This document shows positions 26,575 to 35,550 of a stretch of DNA of 64,000 bases, one piece after another. The notes beneath the pieces were generated by a model. That model saw only the letters and a list, made by a program, of their open reading frames with translations, was not told the origin of the DNA and made no database searches. The DNA is from Lentibacter sp. XHP0401 (GTDB lineage: Bacteria; Pseudomonadota; Alphaproteobacteria; Rhodobacterales; Rhodobacteraceae). The translations under genes and the position numbers were made by a program. Location: contig NZ_JAOWLC010000003.1 in assembly GCF_025751535.1 (NCBI RefSeq), positions 243,914 through 307,913 on the forward strand, written 5' to 3'. Each line of letters starts with the position of its first letter. Position 1 is the first letter of the stretch.

Positions 26575-28152
26575 TCAGTCGGCAAAGAGATGGTCGATGT
26601 TGACGATCTCGAAGGCTTTTTCGTGATGCGCTGCGAGAAATTGTGCAAGCGCAGATGCGTTGGCCTCGGGGCTTTCGGTTTCGCGGATGCGGAAATGACC
26701 ATCAAAGTTGGCATCGCGCAGCTCGTCGCTTTCGTGAACCATGTCGGCGCGGATTGTGGGCAGGAGTCGCTCCAGCGTTTCTTTGGGCGTCTTCTCGCCA
26801 GCGAGGCCAACGCGCTTGGCATGGCCTGTGAGATACTCATCGGTAAAGGTGCACTCGACTTCGAGCAATCGGGTTTTGGAACGGTCGGCGCAGAAATCAT
26901 TGAGCAGGTCGATATTGCTTGGATCAATGCAGACGACGAGTTGATCTGATTCGTAATAGTCAAACAACATGCGGACAAGTGCGCGGCGGTGGCGGTGACG
27001 TTTGCCCATAGTGGACTGGATGCCGCCAAGGTCGGGCAGGGATGTGCTGTCTTCGTTGAAGAGATATTCGATGCAGGGCACGTTTGTCATTTTGCGGATA
27101 CGCTCGACAAGGCGTTTGGCGACGTGCCATTTTTTGCAGACGATGATGAGCAGCTCACGTTCGCGGCCCAAAGACCCCTCGTTCTCCCAGAATCTGAGGC
27201 CAAAGCGGCGACCTACACGGCCACGCCCTGTGAGAAACTTGAAGAGCGATGCGCCCTCGTTGGAGATTTTGAAATCCCAGCCGCGGGTTGCGTAAAGCAG
27301 ACCGAGGCGGCGCTTGAGTTCTTTGGCCTCGGGGCTGATCTTGCGGGCGAAGATGTAATCCTGACTGAGCAACAGGTCGTAGTGATCGTTATAAAACGTG
27401 ACCGGCAGGCCATAATCGGTGAACATGAGGAAGGTGAGGGTGCGTGTGCTGATCTCGTCTTCGGGGACAAGGTGACGGACCAGTGTTTGAAAAAAGGTTT
27501 CGTCGGGGATCCATGTGGTTTTGAAAAAGCGCATAACGTCTTTGCGCTTTTTCGTGAAATCAAGGATCCATTCGACAGTGCGGCGACGCAGACACCACCA
27601 TTGCGAGCCGATCTGGATTTGCAGATCATCGGGGATGTCGCGGGTAAGGCCAAGTTTGCGCTGGAAGTTGAACGCGGCATAGAAGCGGCGCTTCTGGGTG
27701 CGCTCGTTAAAGAAGTGACGGTAGATGAGCCGTTCTTCCTTCATGCCGGTTTTGATCCAGTCACTCTCGAAGTAGTCAAAGCTCTCGATGTAGTCGACAT
27801 CGGCGCGGTCGAGGAATTCGTGCGCGTATTCGGCCGATTTGATGGCCATGCAATCACCCGAGAGCATGTAGAAATGCGTGGCACGGGGGAAGGCATCGAC
27901 GGCAGCTTCGACAGCGTGAAGCGTGGCTTGCACAAGAGACCACTCGCCCCAGCCGCATTTGATCCGCTTTTTGGCGAAAGTCACGTTGGGGTTGCTCTCG
28001 AGGGCGGTCTGGATCGTGGCGAAATGTTCGGGATTGGCGCGGGCATCAAAGTGAATTGACATATAGTCACCCACAGCGGTCAGGCGCTCTGCTTGCTTGA
28101 TGATTGCCTCGGGGTCTTTATGGCAAAGCAATATGAACGCGATTTTCGCCAT
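26575..28152 (-). CDS. GT14-type (Branch) glycosyltransferase with DUF5928 C-terminal domain
   Basis: A 525-residue protein in two parts. Residues 1 to ~270 look like the core-2/I-branching family GT14: FILLCHKDP, YMSIHFDARANPE, WGEWSLVQATL, HFYMLSGDCMAIKS and WWCLRRRTVEWIL, the usual order for beta-1,6-N-acetylglucosaminyltransferase-like enzymes. The C-terminal part (about 300-525) matches the DUF5928 region seen on these proteins in Rhodobacterales and contains a histidine-rich KRHRHRRAL. There is no signal peptide. It is divergent from a sulfotransferase, which suggests a shared role in making a sulfated surface glycan (inference). Confidence 0.85.
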   Translation of the reverse strand: MAKIAFILLCHKDPEAIIKQAERLTAVGDYMSIHFDARANPEHFATIQTALESNPNVTFAKKRIKCGWGEWSLVQATLHAVEAAVDAFPRATHFYMLSGDCMAIKSAEYAHEFLDRADVDYIESFDYFESDWIKTGMKEERLIYRHFFNERTQKRRFYAAFNFQRKLGLTRDIPDDLQIQIGSQWWCLRRRTVEWILDFTKKRKDVMRFFKTTWIPDETFFQTLVRHLVPEDEISTRTLTFLMFTDYGLPVTFYNDHYDLLLSQDYIFARKISPEAKELKRRLGLLYATRGWDFKISNEGASLFKFLTGRGRVGRRFGLRFWENEGSLGRERELLIIVCKKWHVAKRLVERIRKMTNVPCIEYLFNEDSTSLPDLGGIQSTMGKRHRHRRALVRMLFDYYESDQLVVCIDPSNIDLLNDFCADRSKTRLLEVECTFTDEYLTGHAKRVGLAGEKTPKETLERLLPTIRADMVHESDELRDANFDGHFRIRETESPEANASALAQFLAAHHEKAFEIVNIDHLFAD

Positions 28153-28291
28153 TTAGGAAACATTTGCCTCTGGTTCGGTGCATTGTTTACTTGATAGTGG
28201 TGAACTTCAGTTGAATAAACACGAAATATTTGGTTTTTTACGATTAAAAATAACAAGCGCCGCCGCGTAAGGCAGTTTTAGGAGGCAAAAT

Positions 28292-29110
28292 ATGGGTTTT
28301 CCCGGAACATGGATGACCGAAAGTGAAAGCGTGGTTTACCGCGTTGTGCCCAAGTGTGCCTGTTCGACTATCGGGCAGATCATGTTTTATTCGGACCACG
28401 GCGAATTTTTTGACGGCGACATTCATGATGCTGTTGACGGGCTGCACAAGTGGGCGCGCGAAGAAAGCCAGGGACTGATCAATGCCAATGTGAAAACGCA
28501 TAACTCCTATTCGTTCACCTGCGTGCGCAACCCTTACACGCGAATCCTGTCCAGCTTTTTTGACAAGATTTGCGGCATCCAGCGCAATGGCCGCCGTTAT
28601 CGGGGCAACCTTGTGCCGCTGCTGATCCAGAAATACGGGATAGAAGTGGGCGGTGACGATGGCAAGGAAGAGTTTGATCAGATCAAAAGCTTCCGCCGCT
28701 TTCTTTTGTTTGCACGTGACACTATCAGATGGCGCCGCCCGATGGAGCCTGACATTCACTGGAGCGCCATGTCGGGCCATGTGAGCACATTTATCGCCAA
28801 CGGCGGGCGCTATGACAAAATCTTCTGGACCGAGAAGTTTAACGACGGGATGCAGGACGTGCTCGATGCGATCGAGACGCCTCATAAAGTCGATCTGAAG
28901 ACCATCCCGCGGTTTAACGAAAGTGAAGGCCACGGGCCGAAGCGGTTGCATAATGTCGAGGACTATTTTGACGATCTGTCGATGCATCTGGTTTACGAAA
29001 TCTTCAAGCGCGACTTTGAATTGTTTAAGTATGACTTCAACGACCCGTCCAACAAGATGCCGATTGGCGAGATTGATCTTGATGAGGTTCATGCCAAGCT
29101 TGGTGACTGA
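28292..29110 (+). CDS. Sulfotransferase family 2 protein
   Basis: A 272-residue PAPS-dependent carbohydrate sulfotransferase-like enzyme. The 5'-phosphosulfate loop is VYRVVPKCACSTIGQIM and the 3'-phosphate site is SFTCVRNPYTRILSSFFDK, both in the order expected for PF03567. The substrate is not known. It has a strong TTTTAGGAGG ribosome binding site. The 139-bp divergent spacer to the GT14 gene is visibly AT-rich and should hold both promoters. Confidence 0.9.
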   Translation: MGFPGTWMTESESVVYRVVPKCACSTIGQIMFYSDHGEFFDGDIHDAVDGLHKWAREESQGLINANVKTHNSYSFTCVRNPYTRILSSFFDKICGIQRNGRRYRGNLVPLLIQKYGIEVGGDDGKEEFDQIKSFRRFLLFARDTIRWRRPMEPDIHWSAMSGHVSTFIANGGRYDKIFWTEKFNDGMQDVLDAIETPHKVDLKTIPRFNESEGHGPKRLHNVEDYFDDLSMHLVYEIFKRDFELFKYDFNDPSNKMPIGEIDLDEVHAKLGD

Positions 29111-29227
29111 GTAGGCCAGGCTGCTTTATAAAATTCGCAATGTGCTTTTGAATTGTCGCTTTGGGCGGCAGACTTCACAGGTATTGGCGGCTAGTCTGTC
29201 GTGTCTAAACGCCTCTGGAGCGGCCTA

Positions 29228-30121
29228 ATGATTGTAAGAGAACAGCCCTCAGCGCTCTCGCTTTTTTTTGTTATGCAAGGCTCGATCGTGCCGCGCATTC
29301 TACACAAGATTGTCGCGGTGACGCTATTGTCGATGGCGATCTACTTGCTTGACAGGTATGCGACACCTTTGCCGCAAATCCCTTTTTTTGCGATAAGTGT
29401 TTTCGGTTTGGCGCTTTCGCTGTTTCTGGGCTTTCGAAACAATGCTGCTTATGAACGCTGGTGGGAAGCTAGAAAGCTCTGGGGGCAGCTTATTGCAGAT
29501 GTGCGCAATCTGGGTCGTCAGGTCGTGATTTTTGAGGTTGATGTTACGCTGCGCGCAGATGTGATGAAAACCGCTGCGGGTTTTGCCCATTTACATCGCT
29601 CCTATTTGCGTGGCGATGATGTCCGGAAGGACATCGAAGCTTTGTTGGGTGAAGAACAAGCGCTCAGGCTTTTGAAAAGTGCCAATTCCGCGGATGCTGC
29701 GCTCAGGGATATTGCTGCGAATATTGCCAAGGCAGACCTGAGCGGGTTTGCACGTATGGCGCTGGGGCAAACTCTTGCAAACATTGGGTTGGCGCAGGCC
29801 GGCTGTGAACGCATTGCCAGCACGCCTTTGCCATTTGTCTACTCGCTGCTTGTCAGGCGCACGACGTATCTTTACTGCTTTTTGCTGCCTTTTGCTCTGG
29901 CGGGCAGCGCTGGCTGGTTCACACCGCTGGTGGCGGCTGTGGTGGCTTACGTGTTTTTCGGACTTCAGGCTGTTACCCGTGAGCTTGAACACCCTTTTGC
30001 AGATACTGCCAATGGTCTGCCGCTTGATACGATGTGCCGCGTGATCGAGATATCCGTTGCGGAGAGCCTTGGGAATGCAACGCCACCACCTCTGGAGCCG
30101 CAGGGATTTGTATTGACCTAG
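29228..30121 (+). CDS. Bestrophin family (UPF0187) membrane protein
   Basis: A 297-residue predicted anion channel of the bestrophin/YneE family. The N-terminal MIVREQPSALSLFFVMQGSIV, the GFRNNAAYERWWEARKLWG block and the late helix LPFVYSLLVRRTTYLYCFLLPFAL are characteristic, as is the C-terminal ELEHPFADTANGLPLD acidic motif. Bacterial bestrophins have been described as pentameric ion channels. ATG at 29228 is preferred over GTG at 29201. A hairpin follows the gene. Confidence 0.9.
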   Translation: MIVREQPSALSLFFVMQGSIVPRILHKIVAVTLLSMAIYLLDRYATPLPQIPFFAISVFGLALSLFLGFRNNAAYERWWEARKLWGQLIADVRNLGRQVVIFEVDVTLRADVMKTAAGFAHLHRSYLRGDDVRKDIEALLGEEQALRLLKSANSADAALRDIAANIAKADLSGFARMALGQTLANIGLAQAGCERIASTPLPFVYSLLVRRTTYLYCFLLPFALAGSAGWFTPLVAAVVAYVFFGLQAVTRELEHPFADTANGLPLDTMCRVIEISVAESLGNATPPPLEPQGFVLT

Positions 30122-30125
30122 GAGA

Positions 30126-30168
30126 GCGGGGCTCAGAACGCTGTTTGGTTTGGTTCTGACAGCCCCGC
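30126..30168. terminator. Hairpin between bestrophin and adenosine kinase genes
   Basis: GCGGGGCT-CAGAAC (30126-30139) pairs with GTTCTG-AGCCCCGC (30153-30168), with a two-base bulge. It lies between two convergent genes and is not the GC repeat used at other junctions. No clear T-run follows on either strand, so terminator function is likely but not certain. Confidence 0.55.
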
Positions 30169-30173
30169 GAGGT

Positions 30174-31163
30174 TTAGAGCAGACCGTGCTTGGCGAAAAG
30201 CGCTTGCATGTCTTCTTGCGGGCGCGGGCCAACATGGCTGATCACCTCGGCTGCGCAGAGATTGCCCATGGCTCCGCATGTCGCCATATCGCGGCCTGAA
30301 ACGAGGCCGAAGAGGAAACCTGCAGCAAACTGATCTCCCGCGCCTGTGGCGTCGACGGGAACGATTTTGGTAACGGAAATATCGGTGCGCGTGCCTTCGT
30401 GTATGATGCTCACTCCATCGCCCGAGCGGGTGCAGACCACCAGAGGGCAAACAGCGGCGACGCGGGCGAGGTCGGCTTCGAGATCATTGTCTTGATAGAG
30501 CGAGCGGATTTCGGCTTCATTGCCGATAACGAAATCCATTTCGTTCTCGATCAGGTTCACAAAATCGGCGCGGTGGCGCTCGACGCAGAAGGGATCGGAA
30601 ATGGCGATACCGGCCTTGCCACCCGCGGCGCGGCAGGCGCGGGCAGTGCGGATGAAGGCGTCTTTGCCTTTGTCTTTGTCAAAGAGGTAACCTTCGAGAA
30701 ACACAATTCCAGCACCGGCGGCGACAGATTCATCAACATCTTCCGGGCCAAGCTCGGCGGAGATGCCGAGGTAGGTGTTCATCGAGCGCTCGCCATCGGG
30801 GGAGACAAAAATCATCGAGCGCGATGTCGGAAGCTCGCCGCCTGCAACGGGCGCGTTCACAAAGTCGGTTCCGTCTTTTGTCATGGCATCGGCGTAGAAG
30901 TGGCCCAACTCATCATCGCGTACGCGGCCGATGAAACCCGTGGAAAGGCCGAGGCTGCCGATGCCGGCGATGGTGTTGGCGACGGAGCCGCCCGGCGTTT
31001 GGACACGCTCGCCCATGGCGGAAAAGAGCTCTTCGGAGCGTTCGGTTTCGACAAGCTGCATGATGCCTTTTTCGATACCCATCTCTGTCAGAAAAGCGTC
31101 AGAGGATTGGGTGATCACATCAACAACAGCGTTGCCGATGCCGACGACTTGATATTTCTTCAT
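30174..31163 (-). CDS. Adenosine kinase (PfkB/ribokinase family)
   Basis: A 329-residue sugar/nucleoside kinase. It starts YQVVGIGNAVVDVI, has TPGGSVANTIAGIGSLG (nucleoside-binding loop), and the C-terminal anion-hole signature DATGAGDQFAAGFLFGL with the catalytic Asp. The PfkB member of this type in alphaproteobacteria is annotated as adenosine kinase. It could salvage adenosine made by AhcY (inference). Its ATG overlaps the nth stop by four bases, so the two genes form an operon. Confidence 0.87.
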   Translation of the reverse strand: MKKYQVVGIGNAVVDVITQSSDAFLTEMGIEKGIMQLVETERSEELFSAMGERVQTPGGSVANTIAGIGSLGLSTGFIGRVRDDELGHFYADAMTKDGTDFVNAPVAGGELPTSRSMIFVSPDGERSMNTYLGISAELGPEDVDESVAAGAGIVFLEGYLFDKDKGKDAFIRTARACRAAGGKAGIAISDPFCVERHRADFVNLIENEMDFVIGNEAEIRSLYQDNDLEADLARVAAVCPLVVCTRSGDGVSIIHEGTRTDISVTKIVPVDATGAGDQFAAGFLFGLVSGRDMATCGAMGNLCAAEVISHVGPRPQEDMQALFAKHGLL

Positions 31164-31804
31164 AGATTCTTTTCCTCAAATTCACAGAGATCGCGGATAA
31201 TACAGGTGGCACAAAGCGGTTTGCGCGCCTTGCAGTGATAGCGGCCATGCAGGATGAGCCAGTGATGGGCGTGCTGTTGGAAATCAACAGGGATGTTGTC
31301 TTCTATCGCGCGCTCGACAGCATCGACATCTTCGCCGGGGCAGATGCCCGAGCGGTTGCCAACGCGGAAGATGTGAGTGTCAACGGCTTGCGCGGGGTAG
31401 TGCCACCACATGTTGAGCACGACATTGGCTGTTTTGCGGCCAACACCCGGGAGCGAGACAAGAGCGGCGCGGGAATTTGGCACAACGCCGCCATAGTCAT
31501 CAACCAGAATGCGGGAGAGCTTGATGACGTTTTTGGCCTTGTTGCGGAAAAGACCGATTGTCTTGATGTGTTCAATCACGCCGTCTTCGCCGAGGGCCAG
31601 CATTTTTTCGGGCGTATCGGCTATTTTGAAGAGTTCTTTTGTGGCTTTGTTTACGCCAACATCGGTTGCCTGCGCAGAAAGTGCTACGGCCACAACGAGT
31701 GTGTAGGCGTTGACATGATCAAGCTCGCCCACTGGGGCGGGATCGGCCGCTTGAAAGCGGGTGAAAATTTCGCGGATTGTGTGATAATCGAGTTGCTTGG
31801 CCAT
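31160..31804 (-). CDS. nth: Endonuclease III
   Basis: Bifunctional DNA glycosylase/AP lyase for oxidised pyrimidines. The 214 residues show the helix-hairpin-helix LPGVGRKTANVVLN, the catalytic Asp in VDTHIFRVGNR and the Lys preceding it in the HhH, plus the 4Fe-4S loop C-x6-C-x2-C-x5-C at CKARKPLCATCIIRDLC. Length and motifs are standard. It is translationally coupled to the adenosine kinase downstream. Confidence 0.96.
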   Translation of the reverse strand: MAKQLDYHTIREIFTRFQAADPAPVGELDHVNAYTLVVAVALSAQATDVGVNKATKELFKIADTPEKMLALGEDGVIEHIKTIGLFRNKAKNVIKLSRILVDDYGGVVPNSRAALVSLPGVGRKTANVVLNMWWHYPAQAVDTHIFRVGNRSGICPGEDVDAVERAIEDNIPVDFQQHAHHWLILHGRYHCKARKPLCATCIIRDLCEFEEKNL

Positions 31805-31876
31805 GGGTGAAAGCTATGCCTGCCTCGACCAAAAAGGGCAAGGGACCAGCGCAAAGGCCGGCCCCTTTTTGAAAGC

Positions 31877-32311
31877 CTAGAAAGACCAGACGATTGTGTC
31901 GTCGGCGGCCATTGCGCCTGCCATGGCTGGCGGCTTGGCAACTGTGACACCGTCTATCAGCACGGAAGCATCAGCGCCCTTGCCGGGAAGGTAGATGGCG
32001 CAGACTTCAACTTTTGCGCCTTTTTCCATTGCGGCTTTAAGCAGGCCTTGTGGGCTTGCGCCCATTGGAGGCTGTGGTGCCGTTGCTGTTTCGGGAGCTT
32101 CTTTGAGTGCGATATCGCCCGCAGGGCCGCAGAGCAGGATGTGCGCGGCGTGGCCTTGAGCCATAGCTTGGGAGGTGAGAACCATGGACATGAGTTGTGT
32201 TTGTGGCTCGGCTGCTGTGACGACTGAAACGAGGTTTTCAGGCGTGTCGTCAGCCAGCGCCGGCATGGCGAAAGACGCCGCGAACAGGGCGGGAACAAGG
32301 ATTTTTTTCAA
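31877..32311 (-). CDS. Periplasmic DsrE-like small protein
   Basis: Taken from the TTG at 32311, which has GGAGAG upstream, the protein is 144 residues with a clear signal peptide, KKILVPALFAASFAMPALA. The mature part includes HAAHILLCGPAGDIAL and SPQGLLKAAMEKGAKVEVCAIYLPG, which resembles the alpha-beta DsrE/DsrF fold with a Cys in the usual late-strand position. Sulfur-relay function is not shown. The frame is open upstream to 32449, but that would hide the signal peptide inside the chain. Confidence 0.65.
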   Translation of the reverse strand: MKKILVPALFAASFAMPALADDTPENLVSVVTAAEPQTQLMSMVLTSQAMAQGHAAHILLCGPAGDIALKEAPETATAPQPPMGASPQGLLKAAMEKGAKVEVCAIYLPGKGADASVLIDGVTVAKPPAMAGAMAADDTIVWSF

Positions 32312-32482
32312 GAAACTCTCCGATATTTCACTGGGTTGCGTGTTATACAAATGAACATATGCCAAAAATGCTATATTAAAACGCGCCATTGTGACGCGCT
32401 TTGGCGGTATGGCGGGTTTCCGCATGAAACGGGTCGCGGGGCGGTGCAACGCCCGCTAGGGTGAAGGCCAAGGAGACATGCG

Positions 32483-33322
32483 ATGAAAATGGATCAGCCA
32501 GAAGGGCGCTATCATTATCAGTTGATGCGCCGCGCGTTGGAGACGATTGACACAGCCGAGACTCCGCTTTCGCTTGAGGAACTGGCGGGGGAAATGCAGA
32601 TGAGTCCTGCGCATTTCCAACGGGTGTTTTCTGCCTGGGTGGGCGTATCGCCCAAGCGCTACCAGCAGTATTTGCAACTGGGTGAGGCCAAGCGGCTTTT
32701 GAACGAGCGCTTCACCACGCTGGAGACGGCGCAAACAGTTGGTTTGTCGGGTGGAGGGCGTTTGCACGACCTGTTCCTGCGCTGGGAGGCGATGAGTCCG
32801 GGTGAATTTGCCAAGAAGGGTGAAGGCCTCACTATCAATTACGGCTGGTTTGATACGCCGTTTGGCGAGACACTTGTTATGGGCACGGAGCGGGGCATTT
32901 GCGGCATGGGGTTTGCCGAGGAAATGGGCCGTGAAGCTTGCTTTGATGATTTGACACAACGCTGGCCGAAAGCGGATTTCAACGAAGCGCCCGAGGCGCT
33001 TTCGGGCTGGCTGAAGGCGGGTATTGAGGCAAAGGGCGAAACGGCTCTGCACCTTATGGGCGCGCCCTTCCAGATTAAGGTCTGGGAGGCTTTGTTGCAG
33101 GTTCCTTCAGGCCATGTGACCACATATGGCGAGATAGCCAACGCGATTGGCAGCCCTAAAGCGGTGCGCGCTGTGGGCACGGCTGTAGGCCGTAACCCGG
33201 TAAGCTGGCTTATTCCGTGCCATCGTGCGCTGCGTAAATCAGGCGCATTGGGCGGGTATCACTGGGGCTTGCCTGTGAAGCGGGCGTTGCTGGCTTGGGA
33301 GGCTGCGCGCGAAGAGGCGTGA
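32483..33322 (+). CDS. Ada-like AraC/methylated-DNA-protein cysteine methyltransferase
   Basis: A 279-residue fusion of an AraC-type HTH region (about 10-110, with the pattern EELAGEMQMSPAHFQRVFSAW) and an O6-alkylguanine-DNA alkyltransferase domain (about 115-275). The acceptor cysteine is in the intact PCHRAL motif, and the Asn hinge region GTAVGRNP is present. Compared with E. coli Ada, the N-terminal phosphotriester-sensing zinc domain is missing, so it should repair alkyl-guanine but cannot sense triesters in the Ada way. Confidence 0.93.
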   Translation: MKMDQPEGRYHYQLMRRALETIDTAETPLSLEELAGEMQMSPAHFQRVFSAWVGVSPKRYQQYLQLGEAKRLLNERFTTLETAQTVGLSGGGRLHDLFLRWEAMSPGEFAKKGEGLTINYGWFDTPFGETLVMGTERGICGMGFAEEMGREACFDDLTQRWPKADFNEAPEALSGWLKAGIEAKGETALHLMGAPFQIKVWEALLQVPSGHVTTYGEIANAIGSPKAVRAVGTAVGRNPVSWLIPCHRALRKSGALGGYHWGLPVKRALLAWEAAREEA

Positions 33323-33446
33323 GCCTATGGGCGAATTGCTGCCGATCATCAGGGATCATGGCGCTGTGGGTTCTTTGTAGCTGCGGCGATGCGGTATATA
33401 TGGGCCTTAAGCCACAGGTTTTGTGGCAAGATAACACGAGGCAGAT

Positions 33447-34106
33447 ATGACCCTTATTTCAAAATTCATTGGCGCAAGCGCTGTGAGCTCATTTGTATTG
33501 CTGGCCGGATGCACCGACCCCGGCATGATTAGCCCTGATGACCCCAACCGCAAGGCAAAGAGCGGCGCGCTTATTGGCGCGGCTGCGGGCGCTGTGATTG
33601 GCGGCTTGACGCAGGATGACGGCAAGAAAGGCGCTTTCCGAGGTGCGATTGTTGGCGCGGGCCTTGGCGGGCTGACAGGTGCGGCGCTTGATCAGCAGGA
33701 GCGTGACTTGCGCAACAAACTTGGCAATGACGCCAAGATTGTGAACACGGGCGAGCGGTTGATTGTAACCATGCCGCAGGACATTCTGTTTGCAACCGAC
33801 AGCGCGAGCCTGCGTGCGGACCTGACCAGCGATATTCGTGCTGTGGCGAGCAGCCTGAACACATATGGCGACTCAACTGTGCAGGTGATCGGCCATACTG
33901 ATAACACAGGCGATGCGGGATATAACCAGACGCTCAGCTTGCGCCGTGCGCAGGCGGTGACCTCGGTTCTGGCGAGCGAGGGTGTAAACACCTTCCGTAT
34001 GCAAGCGATTGGCCGTGGTGAAGATGCGCCGCTGGCAACAAACCTGACGCCGGAAGGCCGCCAGCTGAACCGCCGTGTGGAAATTGTGATTACGCCAAGC
34101 GCATAA
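33447..34106 (+). CDS. OmpA family outer-membrane lipoprotein
   Basis: A 219-residue lipoprotein with a signal peptide ending in the lipobox LLAGC. A Gly-rich stretch (ALIGAAAGAVIGGLTQDD...GAIVGAGLGGLTG, about 40-75) resembles glycine-zipper segments. The C-terminal OmpA peptidoglycan-binding domain contains DILFATDSASLRADL and IGHTDNTGDAGYNQTLSLRRA with the diaminopimelate-contacting Asp and Arg. This YiaD-like arrangement anchors the outer membrane to the cell wall. A terminator follows. Confidence 0.92.
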   Translation: MTLISKFIGASAVSSFVLLAGCTDPGMISPDDPNRKAKSGALIGAAAGAVIGGLTQDDGKKGAFRGAIVGAGLGGLTGAALDQQERDLRNKLGNDAKIVNTGERLIVTMPQDILFATDSASLRADLTSDIRAVASSLNTYGDSTVQVIGHTDNTGDAGYNQTLSLRRAQAVTSVLASEGVNTFRMQAIGRGEDAPLATNLTPEGRQLNRRVEIVITPSA

Positions 34107-34128
34107 ACCGGACCTCTGATTTGACAGG

Positions 34129-34158
34129 AAGCCTCGCCCATTACGGGCGGGGCTTTTC
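34129..34158 (+). terminator. Terminator after the OmpA lipoprotein gene
   Basis: AAGCCTCGCCC pairs with GGGCGGGGCTT around a five-base loop and runs into TTCTTTT. It starts 22 bases after the stop codon. Confidence 0.85.
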
Positions 34159-34247
34159 TTTTGCGCACAGTGGCTGTGCATCTGTGAGAATTGTTGTTTT
34201 GCCGTGTGCAGAATAGATAAATCTGGAACACGTAACAGGAGGCCAGC

Positions 34248-34784
34248 ATGGCACAGATTAAATTACTCGGTATTTCCGGCGCGCTGCGCAAAGAGTCGAC
34301 CAACACGATGCTGCTGCATGAGGCCGCGCGCCTTATGGACGGCGCCGAATTGACCCTCGGAGACCTGAACTTTCCGCTTTATGACGCGGATCTGGAAGCG
34401 GCAGAGGGCGTGCCGGAAGCGGTAAAAAAGCTGGCAGCGCAGATTGGCGATGCAGATGCGGTTATTATTTCGACGCCTGAGTATAACAGGGGCATCACCG
34501 GAGTTTTGAAGAATGCGCTCGACTGGGTGAGCCGTGTTGAAGGCAACCCTTGGAACGGCAAGCCTGTTGCGCTTATGTCGGCCGCTGCGGGACGCGCAGG
34601 CGGAGACCGTGGGCAACTCATGTTGCATGCTTGTATGACACCGTTTAATCCGATGATTGTGCATGGAGCCGAGATAGCTGTGGCGGCGAGCTTTAACGAG
34701 TTCGACGACGCTGGGCGGCTTAAGGGCGAGCTTTATGTGGAGAATTTGAGCGCTTTGATGGACGCGTTGCGCGCGGCTGTTTGA
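34248..34784 (+). CDS. NAD(P)H-dependent FMN reductase
   Basis: A 178-residue flavodoxin-fold enzyme of the NADPH-dependent FMN reductase family (PF03358), close to chromate/quinone reductase ChrR types. The FMN phosphate loop is GISGALRKESTNTMLL and the isoalloxazine-binding block is STPEYNRGITGVLKNALDWVSR, both intact. Likely a quinone or flavin reductase in oxidative stress defence; the exact substrate is unclear. ACAGGAGG precedes the start. It ends at a repeat copy. Confidence 0.9.
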   Translation: MAQIKLLGISGALRKESTNTMLLHEAARLMDGAELTLGDLNFPLYDADLEAAEGVPEAVKKLAAQIGDADAVIISTPEYNRGITGVLKNALDWVSRVEGNPWNGKPVALMSAAAGRAGGDRGQLMLHACMTPFNPMIVHGAEIAVAASFNEFDDAGRLKGELYVENLSALMDALRAAV

Positions 34785-34787
34785 GGG

Positions 34788-34866
34788 GTCGAATTTGCTT
34801 TGCAAATCCGACCCGTGCGAGGGGCCAGCCCCTCGCACTCCCCGAGGTATTTCTGAACAGAAGAAG
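34788..34866. repeat. Convergent-junction two-hairpin repeat, copy 3
   Basis: GTCGAATTTGCTTTGCAAATCCGAC is the left module; GTGCGAGGGGCCAGCCCCTCGCAC is a perfect hairpin at the right, followed by TCCCCGAGGTATTT and an A-rich end. The hairpin sequence differs from copy 1, yet the pairing is kept. It lies between the convergent FMN reductase and winged-helix genes. Confidence 0.8.
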
Positions 34867-34874
34867 ACGAGGGT

Positions 34875-35546
34875 TTAGAGAACCTGAATGACGTCTTTGT
34901 CTATGCTGAGGATATAGCCGCGGCGGGCGATGTTTTTGATAAGCAGTTCGGAGACGAGTTGGTTTCCGAGCGTATCGCGCAGGCGTTTGATACGGGTGGC
35001 GCCTGCGGCTTCATCACAATCTGAGGCGAGGCGGCCCGAGATGACGGCCTCAAGTTCGGCTCCGTTGAGGACGTCATCATCCATGCGGGCTTCGGCGAGG
35101 ACAGAGAGTGTTTCCATCGCTGCACCCGTGAGTTTGAAGCCCATATTGTTGAGATAGACGGTGTTTTCCTCGCGGCTGATGAGCAAGGAATTAACCTGAA
35201 TGCCGGAACGCTCGATGGCTGCCATGCGGCGGCTGAATGTCGAGAGCAGGACAAGAAAAACGAACGCCGCGATGAGCATTGCGGCGGCGAAGACCAGTAA
35301 AACGAAGATAACCATACGGTAGCTTGAGAGTGTGTCGGAAAAGGCGGTGCCCGATTGGGCCAGAATTTCGAGCAACTTTACCTCGGCTTGGGTGCTGAGA
35401 TTGTCATTCTCTATAAAGAGTTGTTCGACACGAGCGTTGAACGCACCGGCATCGGGCAGAGTGAAGAAGAGCACAACAGCCGCAACAAGAAGGATCACCA
35501 CGATGGCGGCGATGCCTGTGTAAACGGTGCGGTTGGGCGTGCTCAT
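34875..35546 (-). CDS. Membrane protein with C-terminal PhoB-type winged-helix domain
   Basis: A 223-residue protein with an unusual order. The first membrane helix (about 11-32, TGIAAIVVILLVAAVVLFF) is followed by a ~50-residue periplasmic loop and a second helix (about 80-102). The C-terminal ~95 residues look like an OmpR/PhoB winged helix: FKLTGAAMETLSVLAE, recognition region ATRIKRLRDTLGNQL, and wing IKNIARRGYIL. CadC/ToxR regulators have the DNA-binding domain at the N-terminus, so this is the reverse. The ATG at 35546 is preferred. Role in sensing and transcription is inference. Confidence 0.75.
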   Translation of the reverse strand: MSTPNRTVYTGIAAIVVILLVAAVVLFFTLPDAGAFNARVEQLFIENDNLSTQAEVKLLEILAQSGTAFSDTLSSYRMVIFVLLVFAAAMLIAAFVFLVLLSTFSRRMAAIERSGIQVNSLLISREENTVYLNNMGFKLTGAAMETLSVLAEARMDDDVLNGAELEAVISGRLASDCDEAAGATRIKRLRDTLGNQLVSELLIKNIARRGYILSIDKDVIQVL

Positions 35547-35550
35547 GCGC

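Noticed and set aside
26989..28059. A 356-codon frame antisense to the GT14 gene
   Set aside because: The minus strand shows clear glycosyltransferase blocks; this frame is only a shadow.
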